Source: an uncultured Dehalococcoidia bacterium
GTDB taxonomy: Bacteria; Chloroflexota; Dehalococcoidia; Dehalococcoidales; UBA1222
Reading direction: 5' to 3'
DNA: 64,000 nucleotides
NCBI GenBank assembly: GCA_903844845.1
Contig: CAIMVG010000009.1
Coordinates: 96,775 to 160,774, forward strand
Notes under the pieces: generated by a model
Databases searched by the model: none
What the model was told of the DNA's origin: nothing
What the model saw: only the letters and a program-made list of their open reading frames with translations
Position numbers and translations under genes: made by a program
Shown: one piece after another, positions 46,058-54,694 of the stretch
Layout: each line of letters starts with the position of its first letter
How positions within the stretch are numbered: position 1 is the stretch's first letter

Positions 46058-46654
46058 CTAGATGGCGCCGAGCGCTCCTTTGCCGTTCTCATATTCTGGT
46101 ATCAGCGACAGGTCCGGAAGCAGCATGACCTTACCTGTGGAACAGACCTTTATAAACACTGCCCGAACGGCTTCTACGGCCGCGGCGCATTTCAGCCTGA
46201 CCTGTATCTGTTTAAGCCGGGCACCGTCCTGGTTGACGGCTTCTTTGGGCTCCACGATGGGAAAAGCGCGGCACACCGATGGGCGGAACGAATATACGGT
46301 GCAGATATTGCTCTTGAGGAACTGGCACCCGTTTTTGCAATCGAGGAATATATTGCCATTGTTATCTGAAAAGGAAGAGACCGCCTGGTTTGTGTTTTTA
46401 ACCAGCGTATCATATTCCGCCAGGGTGACCGCTACTTTCTCGTATGCGCAGCAGGCCCCGCATTGGCCTGGGGGACACCTGACCAGTTTTAAGACTGCCT
46501 CGCGTTCTGCGGGCTCGTCGTACATCGGAAGGGTCACGCATTTGTCGAGGTAGGCGGAAACGCAGTCGTTCCAGAATTCCCTGTTGTTGACCAGGTCACG
46601 AGTTGCGTGCCATTTCGCGAACATTTTCATTTCCGATAAATCAAGATCTGCCAA
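46058..46654 (-). CDS. YkgJ-family cysteine-cluster protein
   Basis: Zinc- or iron-chelating domain. About 198 residues. Cysteine motif CPPGQCGACCAYEKVAVTL, then DCKNGCQFL, NICTVYSFRPSVCRAFP, the YkgJ signature CxxxCxxCC...CxxL...C...RP..CR.FP. The start is a TTG at 46654 with AGGGAG upstream; a longer frame begins at another TTG. Lies upstream of the 401-residue protein on the same strand. Family members often accompany redox or methyltransferase systems. Confidence 0.85.
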   Translation of the reverse strand: MADLDLSEMKMFAKWHATRDLVNNREFWNDCVSAYLDKCVTLPMYDEPAEREAVLKLVRCPPGQCGACCAYEKVAVTLAEYDTLVKNTNQAVSSFSDNNGNIFLDCKNGCQFLKSNICTVYSFRPSVCRAFPIVEPKEAVNQDGARLKQIQVRLKCAAAVEAVRAVFIKVCSTGKVMLLPDLSLIPEYENGKGALGAI

Positions 46655-46694
46655 ATCGTACTCCCTGGAAGCCGTTTGATATCGCAATTATATA

Positions 46695-46907
46695 TCAATT
46701 TATGCCTAATGTCATGGGAAATGCGGTCAGGCTGACGCGGCCTTTGCCGCCGCAGACGGGGCAGGGAAGGCGAACTAGGCTTGCGCCGAAGAGGGCCAGC
46801 ACTATCACGGGGAAGATGAAGCAATACTTCGGCGTGCTTGTAATGTCACGGGTTGAGCCCGTCTTACGTCCCCATGAAATATAAAACATATTTAAGCATG
46901 CAGACAT
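46695..46907 (-). pseudogene. Internally deleted copy of the double-CxxC membrane protein
   Basis: A 70-codon frame whose last 45 residues join the membrane helix and first CPVCGG of the gene at 42103-42759 directly to the GRVSLTA segment after its second CxxC motif. At DNA level 46755-46830 matches about 42650-42730, and 46723-46755 matches about 42251-42285. The deletion falls in the repeated GC-rich CxxCxG coding stretch. The first 25 residues are unrelated. Probably non-functional. Confidence 0.7.
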
Positions 46908-46997
46908 TCAATAAGTTGGTTTGGTCATCCGAGGGATTATCAGGATGGCCCGCCCGCCAATGAAGGCGGACGGGCCAGAGTGCTTGTGAAACGTGGT

Positions 46998-47990
46998 CTA
47001 GGCGCAGGCGAGGATGGTTCTTTTAACCATAATCTTGGCGATCTGGATCATGTACTTGTTGCCGATGGTGGTGGTATTGGCGTTGGCGGGCATGGCGGTA
47101 GCTCCGGAGACGGCCGCGGTGCCGGCTGCGTCCGCGTTAGCGGCATTGATGGCCTTGCCCGTGATAGAAGTCTCGGCGGTCGTGGCTTTGCGGGGCAGGT
47201 TATGCACTGCGTTCAGTGCGATACTGGCTGCCGAAACAGTACCCGAAGCCTGGGTGATGACGGCGGCGCAATTGACGATGGGGAAGTCGAAGGATTTGCG
47301 CAGAGCGAACTTGGTGAAGGCGCTCTTGGTGCCGGTTGCGGGGGTAGGGATCTGGATCTCGGTGACGATCTCGTCGGCGGCGAGGGCGGTGGTATTCTCG
47401 CCGTTCACAGCGAAGAAGTCCTTGATGGCCCAGGTTTTCTTATTGGTAACGATGCTGGCGCCGAAAGCGGTGAGGGCGGCTGCGGTATCGGAGGGGTTGA
47501 CGGCGAAGCATCCGCCGACTCCGCCGAAGATGGAATGGTAGCGGTTGTCGCCGGCCATCGCATAGCAGATGCCCTTGGAGTCTTTGCGGAGGCAGTTGAA
47601 CAGGTTATCGTCGCCGCGATAATACCAGCACTGCATCTTCTGGCAGATGTTGCCGCCGATGGTGCCCTGGTTGCGCAGTTCAGGGGAGGCTGCGGCCCCG
47701 GCGGCCTGAGCCAGTGCGGTGTACTTGGTCTGGACGGTGGTATTGGCGGCGATGGTGGTTAGGGTGGTGAGTGAGCCGATCTTGAGCATCCCGCCTTCTT
47801 CCTTGATATAGGAGAGGTTAGGGATGGTCTTCAGGTTGACCAGAGTGGCCGGGGGAGTGGCCGGAGAGTTCATGGCTTTAAGGCCGGCCAGGATTTCGCT
47901 GCCTCCTGCGAGGATAGCGGCGTTGCCCTTGGCGAGTGTGGCTGCTGCTTCGGCTACGGTTGCAGGGCTGGTTACTGTAAAGGGATTCAT
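46998..47990 (-). CDS. FAD-binding subunit of a xanthine-dehydrogenase-family enzyme (PaoB/CoxM type)
   Basis: 330 residues. FAD-binding domain with LAGGSEILAGLK and the second FAD loop GTIGGNI. An insertion follows with four cysteines (QCWYYRG, FNCLRK, GICYA, GGCFAV) and HSIFGG, as in PaoB/YagS-like subunits that bind an extra [4Fe-4S] cluster. Passes electrons between the molybdenum unit and an acceptor. No signal peptide; it would be exported with the Tat-bearing subunit. AGGAGG before the ATG. Last gene of the three-gene operon. Confidence 0.9.
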   Translation of the reverse strand: MNPFTVTSPATVAEAAATLAKGNAAILAGGSEILAGLKAMNSPATPPATLVNLKTIPNLSYIKEEGGMLKIGSLTTLTTIAANTTVQTKYTALAQAAGAAASPELRNQGTIGGNICQKMQCWYYRGDDNLFNCLRKDSKGICYAMAGDNRYHSIFGGVGGCFAVNPSDTAAALTAFGASIVTNKKTWAIKDFFAVNGENTTALAADEIVTEIQIPTPATGTKSAFTKFALRKSFDFPIVNCAAVITQASGTVSAASIALNAVHNLPRKATTAETSITGKAINAANADAAGTAAVSGATAMPANANTTTIGNKYMIQIAKIMVKRTILACA

Positions 47991-48001
47991 TTCATTTCCT
48001 C

Positions 48002-50293
48002 CTATATGGTCCCCATCGCCTGCAACACCCTGGCCGGGTACATCAAGGTGTTCTTGACGCGTTTTCCGGTGGCGTTGTAGAAGGCGTTGTGGATGGCGGC
48101 ATAGCAGATATCCGGGGGCTCTCCGCAGCCGTGGCCGCCGTAGACTGATGCGGCGTCGTTGGATTCATACATGACATTCTTCATGATTTCGAGGGGCAGG
48201 TCGGCGGAAGTCGGGTTCTTCTGGTTCAGGAAGTCGCCGTTAAGGGTGGCGCCGGTGGTGGGGTCGAAGAGCTGTTCCCAACCGAAGAGGAAACCGTATT
48301 GCATGATCATGGAGCCGGTCATCTGGGCCATGGCGCCTCTGGGGAAGAGTACCTTGCCGAGGTCGACATATTGCATCCAGTTGAGGATCTCGATGACGCC
48401 GGTTTCGGGGTCGACGGCGATTTCAGCCATCTCGACCACGTCAACACGTACAGTGGTGGACTGGCCGATGGTGAAGCTGGTTCCCGGGATGAGTCGTTTC
48501 AGGCCGCCGCCGAGGAGGGACCCGTCGCCCTTGCCGATGATGCAGTTGGAGCCTACGGCGTCCTTGTGCAGCACGAACTTGGTGGGGTCGCTGGTGAGGA
48601 AGATCTTGCCGCCTGAAGAAGAGAGCTGGTCGGTAGTGGTCTTGAGTGTCTTGGCCGCGTTGGTCATCAGGACGCCGAGGACCTGCTTGGCGGCTTCGAA
48701 TGCGCCGTAAGCGTTGGACATGGTGCCCTGGCTGCCGGCCTGGCTGCCGCCGTAACCGGCGAGCAGTGTCTCACCGACGGTGACATTGGTCCTGTCCATG
48801 GTGGTGCCGAGGGCTTCGGCCACGACTACCGCGAGGGCGGTGTGCGTACCGGATGAAGCGGCGCCGATGCCGCAGTTGACGTGTACAGAGCCGTCCTGGG
48901 CCATCCTGACAATCATGGTGCGGCCGGGGGAGGAAGAGCCCTTCTCGGAAACGGTATAGCAGGTGCCTACACCGTGCAGTCTGCCGTCAGACAATGTCTT
49001 GGCGCCGGGGGCGTGGAACTTGGTTTTCCAGCCGAAATCGTCGGAGCACTTCTGGAGCATGACTTTCAGAGGGCAGGCACCTACAGGGTTGTTGGTGGCC
49101 TGGTCCGGGCGCTCGGGGGTGACGGCTACTTTCATCCTGAAGTCGACGGGGTCCATGCCCAGCTGGTAAGCCATCTGGTCGAAGACCTGCTCGCTGATGA
49201 AGCAGGAATGCATGCCGTTGACAGAGCGGAAGGGGCCGGTGCGCGGCACGTTGGTGGTGATGGGGGTGCCGGTGGCGCGGATGTTATCGGTCAGGTAGGT
49301 GAGCTGCAGGGCGATGGTGCCGGTGGTACCGAACCACTGCGCGTCGACGGCGGTGATGCTGCCGTCTTTCTTGCAGCCTATCTTGATGGTGGCTTTCTGC
49401 TGGGACTGGTGGGTGGCGCCGCCGGTGGCGTTGACGTGGCGGCTGAACATGCAGTTGACCGGCATGCCGGCTTTCTTGGCCAGCAATGCGGCGATCCAGG
49501 CTTCCTCTCCGTTGGGTTTCCGGTCTCCGTAACCGCCGCCGCAGCCATGGCTGATGAAGTGGACCTTGCTCTCGTCCATCTTGAGGGCGGTTGCGATGTT
49601 GGTGATGTGGCCGGTGATCTGCTGGGAACCGCTCCACACCCACAGCTCGTCGCCTACCCATTTGGCGGTGGCTTCGCGGGGTTCGGGGGTGTTGTGTGAA
49701 TAGAAGCTGGCCCAGCCGATGGTGTCCTGGTAGGTCACGTCGGCGAGCTTCATATTGGTGTCCACGTCGCCCTTGTTGATGGCGGTGGTGGTGCGGTAGT
49801 TGGGGGTGGTGCCGGTGATGGCGGCGGGTGCGTTGCTGGCCATGGCGGCGTCCATGTCGACGACGAAAGGCAGTACGTCATAGGTCACGACGATGGCATT
49901 GGCGGCGGCATGGGCCAGCCAGGGGTCGGTGGCTGCCACGGCGGCTACGCATACGCCTTCGTAGGTGATCTCGGAAGTGGTGCCGGTCGCGGGCATGGGC
50001 ATAGCCGGCGAGGGGACCTCGAGGTAGGTCACGATGGCTTTGACGCCGGGCATCTTGGATGCCGCGGTGGTGTCGATGGCCTTGATGTTGGCATGGGCAT
50101 AGGGGCAGAACTTGATGCCCGTGAACAGCTTCTCTCCGGGAAGGACGTCGCCGGCAAAGTCCCAGTCGCCTGTTACGATACGGGTGGCGAAATGGTCGAG
50201 CTGGTTGGGGATCTTGCCGATTACTGTCGTTGGGTCGGAAAAGGTTTCTGCAACGTTATAAGTCTGGGCTCCGGTTAGAAATGTCTGTGCCAT
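48002..50293 (-). CDS. Molybdopterin-binding catalytic subunit (xanthine dehydrogenase/aldehyde oxidase family)
   Basis: 763 residues, the substrate-oxidising subunit carrying molybdenum cofactor. N-terminal a/b hammerhead domain (DWDFAGDVLPGEKLFTGIKF), then the cofactor-binding part with GCGGGYGDRKPNGEEAW and QAGSQGTMSNAYGAFEAAKQ. The catalytic base is Glu725 in GCGEPPDICYAAIHNAF. Active-site loop residues do not reveal the substrate; aldehydes, aromatic heterocycles or hydroxylations are usual. Two nt from the FeS subunit gene. Base composition is unusually regular and GC-rich in third positions, suggesting high expression. Confidence 0.92.
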   Translation of the reverse strand: MAQTFLTGAQTYNVAETFSDPTTVIGKIPNQLDHFATRIVTGDWDFAGDVLPGEKLFTGIKFCPYAHANIKAIDTTAASKMPGVKAIVTYLEVPSPAMPMPATGTTSEITYEGVCVAAVAATDPWLAHAAANAIVVTYDVLPFVVDMDAAMASNAPAAITGTTPNYRTTTAINKGDVDTNMKLADVTYQDTIGWASFYSHNTPEPREATAKWVGDELWVWSGSQQITGHITNIATALKMDESKVHFISHGCGGGYGDRKPNGEEAWIAALLAKKAGMPVNCMFSRHVNATGGATHQSQQKATIKIGCKKDGSITAVDAQWFGTTGTIALQLTYLTDNIRATGTPITTNVPRTGPFRSVNGMHSCFISEQVFDQMAYQLGMDPVDFRMKVAVTPERPDQATNNPVGACPLKVMLQKCSDDFGWKTKFHAPGAKTLSDGRLHGVGTCYTVSEKGSSSPGRTMIVRMAQDGSVHVNCGIGAASSGTHTALAVVVAEALGTTMDRTNVTVGETLLAGYGGSQAGSQGTMSNAYGAFEAAKQVLGVLMTNAAKTLKTTTDQLSSSGGKIFLTSDPTKFVLHKDAVGSNCIIGKGDGSLLGGGLKRLIPGTSFTIGQSTTVRVDVVEMAEIAVDPETGVIEILNWMQYVDLGKVLFPRGAMAQMTGSMIMQYGFLFGWEQLFDPTTGATLNGDFLNQKNPTSADLPLEIMKNVMYESNDAASVYGGHGCGEPPDICYAAIHNAFYNATGKRVKNTLMYPARVLQAMGTI

Positions 50294-50294
50294 T

Positions 50295-50981
50295 TTATCC
50301 TCCTGCTCCGATCTTCACGACTGTATTGCAGACCTCCATTATGGAACTGCAGATGCACAGGTGCCCCGAGAGGCCTGCTTTGACCTGCGCCATCGTGGGT
50401 TTGGGTGTGGCAGCCAGGAGGGCCTTGGTGGCCATCATGAAACCGGCTGTGCACCAGCCGCACTGGAAGGCTTCGTTGTCGCGGAAGCTCTTGGCTATGC
50501 CGGTGAGGTTCCCGAGGTCGGGGGAGAGGGATTCGGCGGTCTCGATCTTTTTGTTGGTGGCGTCGATAGCCAGCACCATGCAGGAATACATGGGTACGCC
50601 GTCGATAAGGACGGTGCAGTGCCCGCACTCGCCGCGGTCGCAGCCGACCTTGGTGAAGGTAAGCCCCATCTTCTCGCGCAATACGAAGTTGAGGGACCAG
50701 TATGGCTGGACGTCCATCTTGATGACGCTGCCGTTGACGTTGAAGACGGAACGGGGGTCAACGACGTTGGTCACGGTGGTGGTGACGGGGGGCTGGGTGA
50801 CGGTGATTGTAGAAGTAGTGGCCGTACCTGTCACGGTCTTGGTGACGGTGTCGGTAGTCGAAGTTCCTTTACAGGCGGCGGCCAGGCCGAGGGAGCCTAC
50901 AGCGGCTCCGCCGACTACGAGTCCGGCATCCTTCAGAAACTCCCTTCGGGACAGTCCTTTCAGGTCTTTTTCTTCTGCCAT
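50295..50981 (-). CDS. Tat-exported [2Fe-2S] subunit (PaoA/YagT type)
   Basis: 228 residues. Tat signal LSRREFLKDAGLVVGGAAVG ending in AAAC (Cys37), so probably a Tat lipoprotein. A Thr-rich linker follows (about 39-74). Then the plant-type cluster Cys114, 119, 122, 134 (GCDRGECGHC) and the second [2Fe-2S] domain Cys174, 177, 209, 211 (CGWC, LCIC). The signal implies that the whole complex is exported, as for periplasmic PaoABC. First gene of the operon. No XdhC/PaoD-type chaperone is nearby. Confidence 0.92.
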   Translation of the reverse strand: MAEEKDLKGLSRREFLKDAGLVVGGAAVGSLGLAAACKGTSTTDTVTKTVTGTATTSTITVTQPPVTTTVTNVVDPRSVFNVNGSVIKMDVQPYWSLNFVLREKMGLTFTKVGCDRGECGHCTVLIDGVPMYSCMVLAIDATNKKIETAESLSPDLGNLTGIAKSFRDNEAFQCGWCTAGFMMATKALLAATPKPTMAQVKAGLSGHLCICSSIMEVCNTVVKIGAGG

Positions 50982-51641
50982 TTGTAAGTATTAGCCTCCT
51001 AAATCAATATTTATTTAGTTCATGCGAACGGGTAAAGTTACTAAACCTTCTCTTAACCCCCTTTCCAATATTTTTTACGCCATCGGATTGGTCAATCTAT
51101 CTTTATAGGCGCTTGCCGGCGCCTTAAGACAGCAAACTCAGGTGAAGCATCGTGCAAATAGGCACCGGAGATTTCATAAAGGAACCGCAACCCGTAAGTA
51201 TAAGAAATGCCGGCATTTCTATTTGAAGTCGTCAATGCTAAACAACCGTGTACATTAGTCGACTCCCGTATCATCCGAACTATTGTATACTTTCTCTTGT
51301 CATGAAGCAAAACAGATGTCAGCGATATACGACGTAAGAATCTTGCAGGTACCTGCACCATATTAATTGAACATATTGTACTTGACTGCGCAACAACAAC
51401 ATTATCATTTAGATCCAAGGTATTGACCGTCGGACAGGATTTCGTTTCATCCCGGGAAATGTTTGATGCCCATAGTCGAGCACTTGGAGGGCGGGGGATA
51501 ACGGATTTCTTCGGGTGATTTTTAAGCGGAGTCGGTACCCCGGAATTAGACTGTCAGCAAAATAGGGGACGAACCGTTATAGCTTATCACACGCGTCGCG
51601 GTAGATTGCCAGTAGGCGCGTAACCCCTTATACTCTAAGTC
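50982..51641. other. Intergenic region, mostly empty
   Basis: About 650 nt between the divergent Mo-enzyme operon and the RNase D-like gene. AGGAGG at 50995-51000 (minus) is the ribosome binding site of the FeS subunit. A 108-codon minus-strand frame (51092-51418) has no ribosome binding site or family signature. No other structure found. Confidence 0.35.
51629..51634 (+). promoter_or_regulatory. -10 box giving a leaderless transcript
   Basis: TATACT ends 7 nt before the ATG at 51642 and no Shine-Dalgarno lies between. Transcription would start at about the initiation codon. Confidence 0.4.
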
Positions 51642-52778
51642 ATGTCGGACATATCCTATCTGCCTTTCAAGGTTGTCGCCCACCCGGGGGAACTGGACAG
51701 CGCCGTAGAGGACATGGCCTGTTCCCGTGAAGTGGCTCTTGACACTGAATCCAACAGCCTCCACCGTTATCCCGAACAATTGTGCCTGATTCAGGTAGCC
51801 ACTCTCCAAAAAATATATCTCATCGATACGATTACCCTCGATGAGATAACGCTTATCAAGAATATACTTCGGGATGGTTCCATAACTAAAGTGGTTCACG
51901 GTGCCGACTATGACGTACGCAGCCTCGATCGGTATGGCGGTTTCCGAATACACGGTCTGTATGACACCTATATCGCTGCTCGTTTTGCAGGGTTAGCCAA
52001 GGTCGGCCTCGCGGACCTGCTGATGGATTTGCTTCACATCGACATCCCCAAGAGCAAGGAAATCCAGCACGCAGACTGGGGCAGGCGGCCGCTTTCAAGT
52101 GAAGCCCTTGATTACGCAGCGGCAGATGTCCGCCACCTGCTCGCGTTGAAACAAATCCTGGATCTGCGGTTATGCAGCCTGGGCAGGGCGGCTTGGGTTT
52201 CTGAAGAGTGCTTACGTGTCGAGAATGTCAGCTACACTCCTTTGAACCTGGATACGGCTTATCTTTCTATCAAGGGAACCCAGCATCTCGACGGACGCGC
52301 CCTGGCTGTGCTGAAAAGTCTCTTTCTTTTTCGTGAGGCAGAAGCACGTCGGCAGCACAGGCCTCCTTTCTTTATTATTCCCGACAGTGCGCTTGTACAT
52401 CTTTCAAATGATCCTTCCGCAAATCTTGCAGAAGTTCCAGGACTTGCTCACAACTTGGAAAGGATAGGGCCCGGAACAAGGCAGGCGATTCGCGAGGGCC
52501 AAAATGCCGCACCGATTGAGAGGCCGCACGTTGTATACGAGCCCCTCAACCCCGGGCAATTACACATTTTAACGGGGCTAAAATTCTGGCGCGAGTCTCT
52601 CGGCCAGAAGCTTGGCCTTGATCCTTCACTTTTGTGGCCCACCGTTAGTCTCGAACGTTTAGCTAAGGCACCTGATTCATTTTCGGCAGAGGTGAATTCC
52701 TCGAATGTAAGGGAATGGCAGAGACTCGAATTCTCCGTTTCGCTGGAGACTCACCTGAGGGCACGGCTGAAAAAATAG
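51642..52778 (+). CDS. rnd: RNase D-like 3'-5' exonuclease with HRDC domain
   Basis: 378 residues. DEDDy exonuclease domain: Exo I ALDTES, Exo II HGADYDVRSLDRY, Exo III YAAADVRHL with the Tyr four before Asp. A helical HRDC-like region occupies about 215-370 (LDGRALAVLKSLFLFREAEA). Acts on the 3' ends of structured RNA such as tRNA. Leaderless start inferred. Followed after 157 nt by the PAC2 gene on the same strand. Confidence 0.9.
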   Translation: MSDISYLPFKVVAHPGELDSAVEDMACSREVALDTESNSLHRYPEQLCLIQVATLQKIYLIDTITLDEITLIKNILRDGSITKVVHGADYDVRSLDRYGGFRIHGLYDTYIAARFAGLAKVGLADLLMDLLHIDIPKSKEIQHADWGRRPLSSEALDYAAADVRHLLALKQILDLRLCSLGRAAWVSEECLRVENVSYTPLNLDTAYLSIKGTQHLDGRALAVLKSLFLFREAEARRQHRPPFFIIPDSALVHLSNDPSANLAEVPGLAHNLERIGPGTRQAIREGQNAAPIERPHVVYEPLNPGQLHILTGLKFWRESLGQKLGLDPSLLWPTVSLERLAKAPDSFSAEVNSSNVREWQRLEFSVSLETHLRARLKK

Positions 52779-52920
52779 CAAAGGGTATATTCGCAGGTTG
52801 TGGTAGGATCGATGCTACCTGGTCAAGCCCGGTATGCGGCTGTCGATTCAATGTGTAAAACTAACGTTTCGTTCCTCTGAATGATGAAAAATGTTTATAT
52901 GTTATGAACCCCCTGCCATG

Positions 52921-52929
52921 TGATAGAAT
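52921..52929 (+). promoter_or_regulatory. Extended -10 (TGATAGAAT), leaderless PAC2 gene
   Basis: TGnTAGAAT lies 6 nt before the ATG 52936, with no Shine-Dalgarno. Same element type as before dprA and the YajQ gene. Confidence 0.4.
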
Positions 52930-52935
52930 GCGTTT

Positions 52936-53823
52936 ATGAGAATTGGCGCTTTAGAAATTACCGAGCCCGTTCCTGACCTGTTCGAACCGCATGCTCTGGC
53001 AATTATTCCTGCATGGATGGACGCAGGGTTGTCCGCCAGTATGACAATGTCGCTGTTAGATCAAACTTTCAAAACGCAGGATCTGGCGAGGTTGTCCCGG
53101 CCGGGAGAGTTTTTTGATTTTACTCGCTTTCGCCCCACCCTGTCCAGGGGTACTGATCGGAATAATGTGATCCTGCCCAATGTCACTATTACTCATGGGG
53201 CACGTCCGGATGGCTCGGATTTTATTTTATTACGTTTGCCGGAACCAAATTCCATGGCGGAAGTCTATATTGATTCGATAGTGGATCTTCTTAAAACTTT
53301 CAAAGTTAAACGGTACGGGCTTCTGGGTGCTGTTTACGATATGGTGCCTTATACGAGGCCTCTGTTGGCAACAGGTTCAGGGAGCAGCGAAGGCCTGAAT
53401 AACCTATTATCTGACGCGGGGGTCGCTTCGAACGATTACGAAGGGCCTACTACCGTGCTCTATATGATAGGGCAACAGATACTGCAGATGGGCGTTGAAA
53501 CTTTCAATGTGATTGTCCATTTGCCAGGATATCAAACCCCTGAGAATGACTACCGGGGCGAAAATAAACTCTTGGAAATCATCGATTCGATATACGGATT
53601 GCCAGTACCACCTGAACTCGTTGACAAGGCAAAAGAACAGACGGATCAATTCAATGCAACTGCGGAACAATTCTTGCTTCAACAACCACAGTTGCGGGTG
53701 CTCTTGAAACAACTCGAGGACAATTACGATGCACGGGTCACGGATAAAAAGGAAGATATCCATTTATCGCCCGAAGTAGAGAAATTTCTCAAAGAGCTGA
53801 ATACGAGGTTCGACCAAGGGTAG
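52936..53823 (+). CDS. PAC2 (proteasome assembly chaperone-like) family protein
   Basis: 295 residues. PAC2-type core: ALAIIPAWMDAGLSASMTMS, then TLSRGTDR and KRYGLLGAVYDMVPYTRPL, EGPTTVLYMIGQQILQMGVE and HLPGYQ. A helical C-terminal tail of about 70 residues follows. In archaea and actinobacteria PAC2 proteins occur near proteasome and ATP-grasp genes; the bacterial role is unsettled. Start of the 52936-57376 gene group. Confidence 0.82.
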   Translation: MRIGALEITEPVPDLFEPHALAIIPAWMDAGLSASMTMSLLDQTFKTQDLARLSRPGEFFDFTRFRPTLSRGTDRNNVILPNVTITHGARPDGSDFILLRLPEPNSMAEVYIDSIVDLLKTFKVKRYGLLGAVYDMVPYTRPLLATGSGSSEGLNNLLSDAGVASNDYEGPTTVLYMIGQQILQMGVETFNVIVHLPGYQTPENDYRGENKLLEIIDSIYGLPVPPELVDKAKEQTDQFNATAEQFLLQQPQLRVLLKQLEDNYDARVTDKKEDIHLSPEVEKFLKELNTRFDQG

Positions 53824-53914
53824 TTTTATCCCAGTCTGACCGATAACAATACGGGTCCACTGCTATCAAAAAAGGGTGGTTCTTTAATAAAAAAATTTTG
53901 ATCAACTCGACACT

Positions 53915-54694
53915 ATGCTAAAAAAATTTGATATTGTGAAAAGCCCTGAAACTGAACAATTGAGCCAAATGCGCGATGAGCTCAGTGCCCTTGAAGAAGA
54001 ATTGGCTTTCGGAGAATTGGAATTACACACTCTTAAACTTGAAATGGATTCGTTTCAGCTGAAATACATGCAGACTGTTGGGGTATTACTGGCGGAACTT
54101 GATCGAGTTGAAGACAGGATCGCTCAAATAGAAGCACAACTAAATCCCCTCGATGAAGAAACAAAAAAAACGGCTGAACAAGCCCATGCACGGGCAGAAG
54201 AATCGTGGAGCACCAGTAACAATATTTTGAAAGAAGAATCGAGGGTACAGCCTTCGGAAGATCTGAAGAAGCTTTACTGGGAAGTTGCCCGCAAGATACA
54301 TCCAGATCTTTGCACGGACGAGCGGGATAAAGCGCGGCGCCAGAAATTGATGGTGGATGCGAACGTGGCTTTTGAAGCAGGGGACGAGGAAAAGTTGAAA
54401 GCTATATTACAAGATTGGACGGCTTTGGGTTCAGAGAAAAGCTCCGGAGACACCTCCGATGTTCTATATGTCATTCGCATGATTTGTCGTATTCAAAAAC
54501 GGTTGGAACAGATGCAATCTAAAATTGCGGAAGTCAGAAGTTCGGAATTGAATGAGTTGTATCGACGGGTCAAAACTGCCAGCGCAAAGGGCCGCGACCT
54601 GTTGCAAGACATGGCTGACGAGATCAAAGTTAATCTAGCCCTGGCAAAACACAGGCTGAAGATTATCTCTGTTCGGGCTGATAATGCGAATTGA
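53915..54694 (+). CDS. Coiled-coil protein with a J-domain-like segment
   Basis: 259 residues. Long coiled coil at 15-100 (LSALEEELAFGELELHTL), a J-domain-like part at about 115-170 with LKKLYWEVARKIHPDLC (HPD at 129-131), KLMVDANVAFEAGDEEKL, then another coiled coil. The HPD motif would stimulate an Hsp70 such as DnaK. This compact J-like form is seen in some bacterial hypothetical proteins. No Gly/Phe or zinc region, so not DnaJ itself. Overlaps the LRR gene by 11 nt. Confidence 0.72.
   Translation: MLKKFDIVKSPETEQLSQMRDELSALEEELAFGELELHTLKLEMDSFQLKYMQTVGVLLAELDRVEDRIAQIEAQLNPLDEETKKTAEQAHARAEESWSTSNNILKEESRVQPSEDLKKLYWEVARKIHPDLCTDERDKARRQKLMVDANVAFEAGDEEKLKAILQDWTALGSEKSSGDTSDVLYVIRMICRIQKRLEQMQSKIAEVRSSELNELYRRVKTASAKGRDLLQDMADEIKVNLALAKHRLKIISVRADNAN

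Noticed and set aside
46980..49699. Long plus-strand Gly/Ala/Asp-rich frames (e.g. 46980-47762, 48881-49699)
   Set aside because: Antisense shadows of the strongly biased Mo-enzyme genes, low-complexity composition.
51092..51418. 108-codon minus-strand open frame in the intergenic region
   Set aside because: TTG start without ribosome binding site, no family pattern and no coupling to neighbours.
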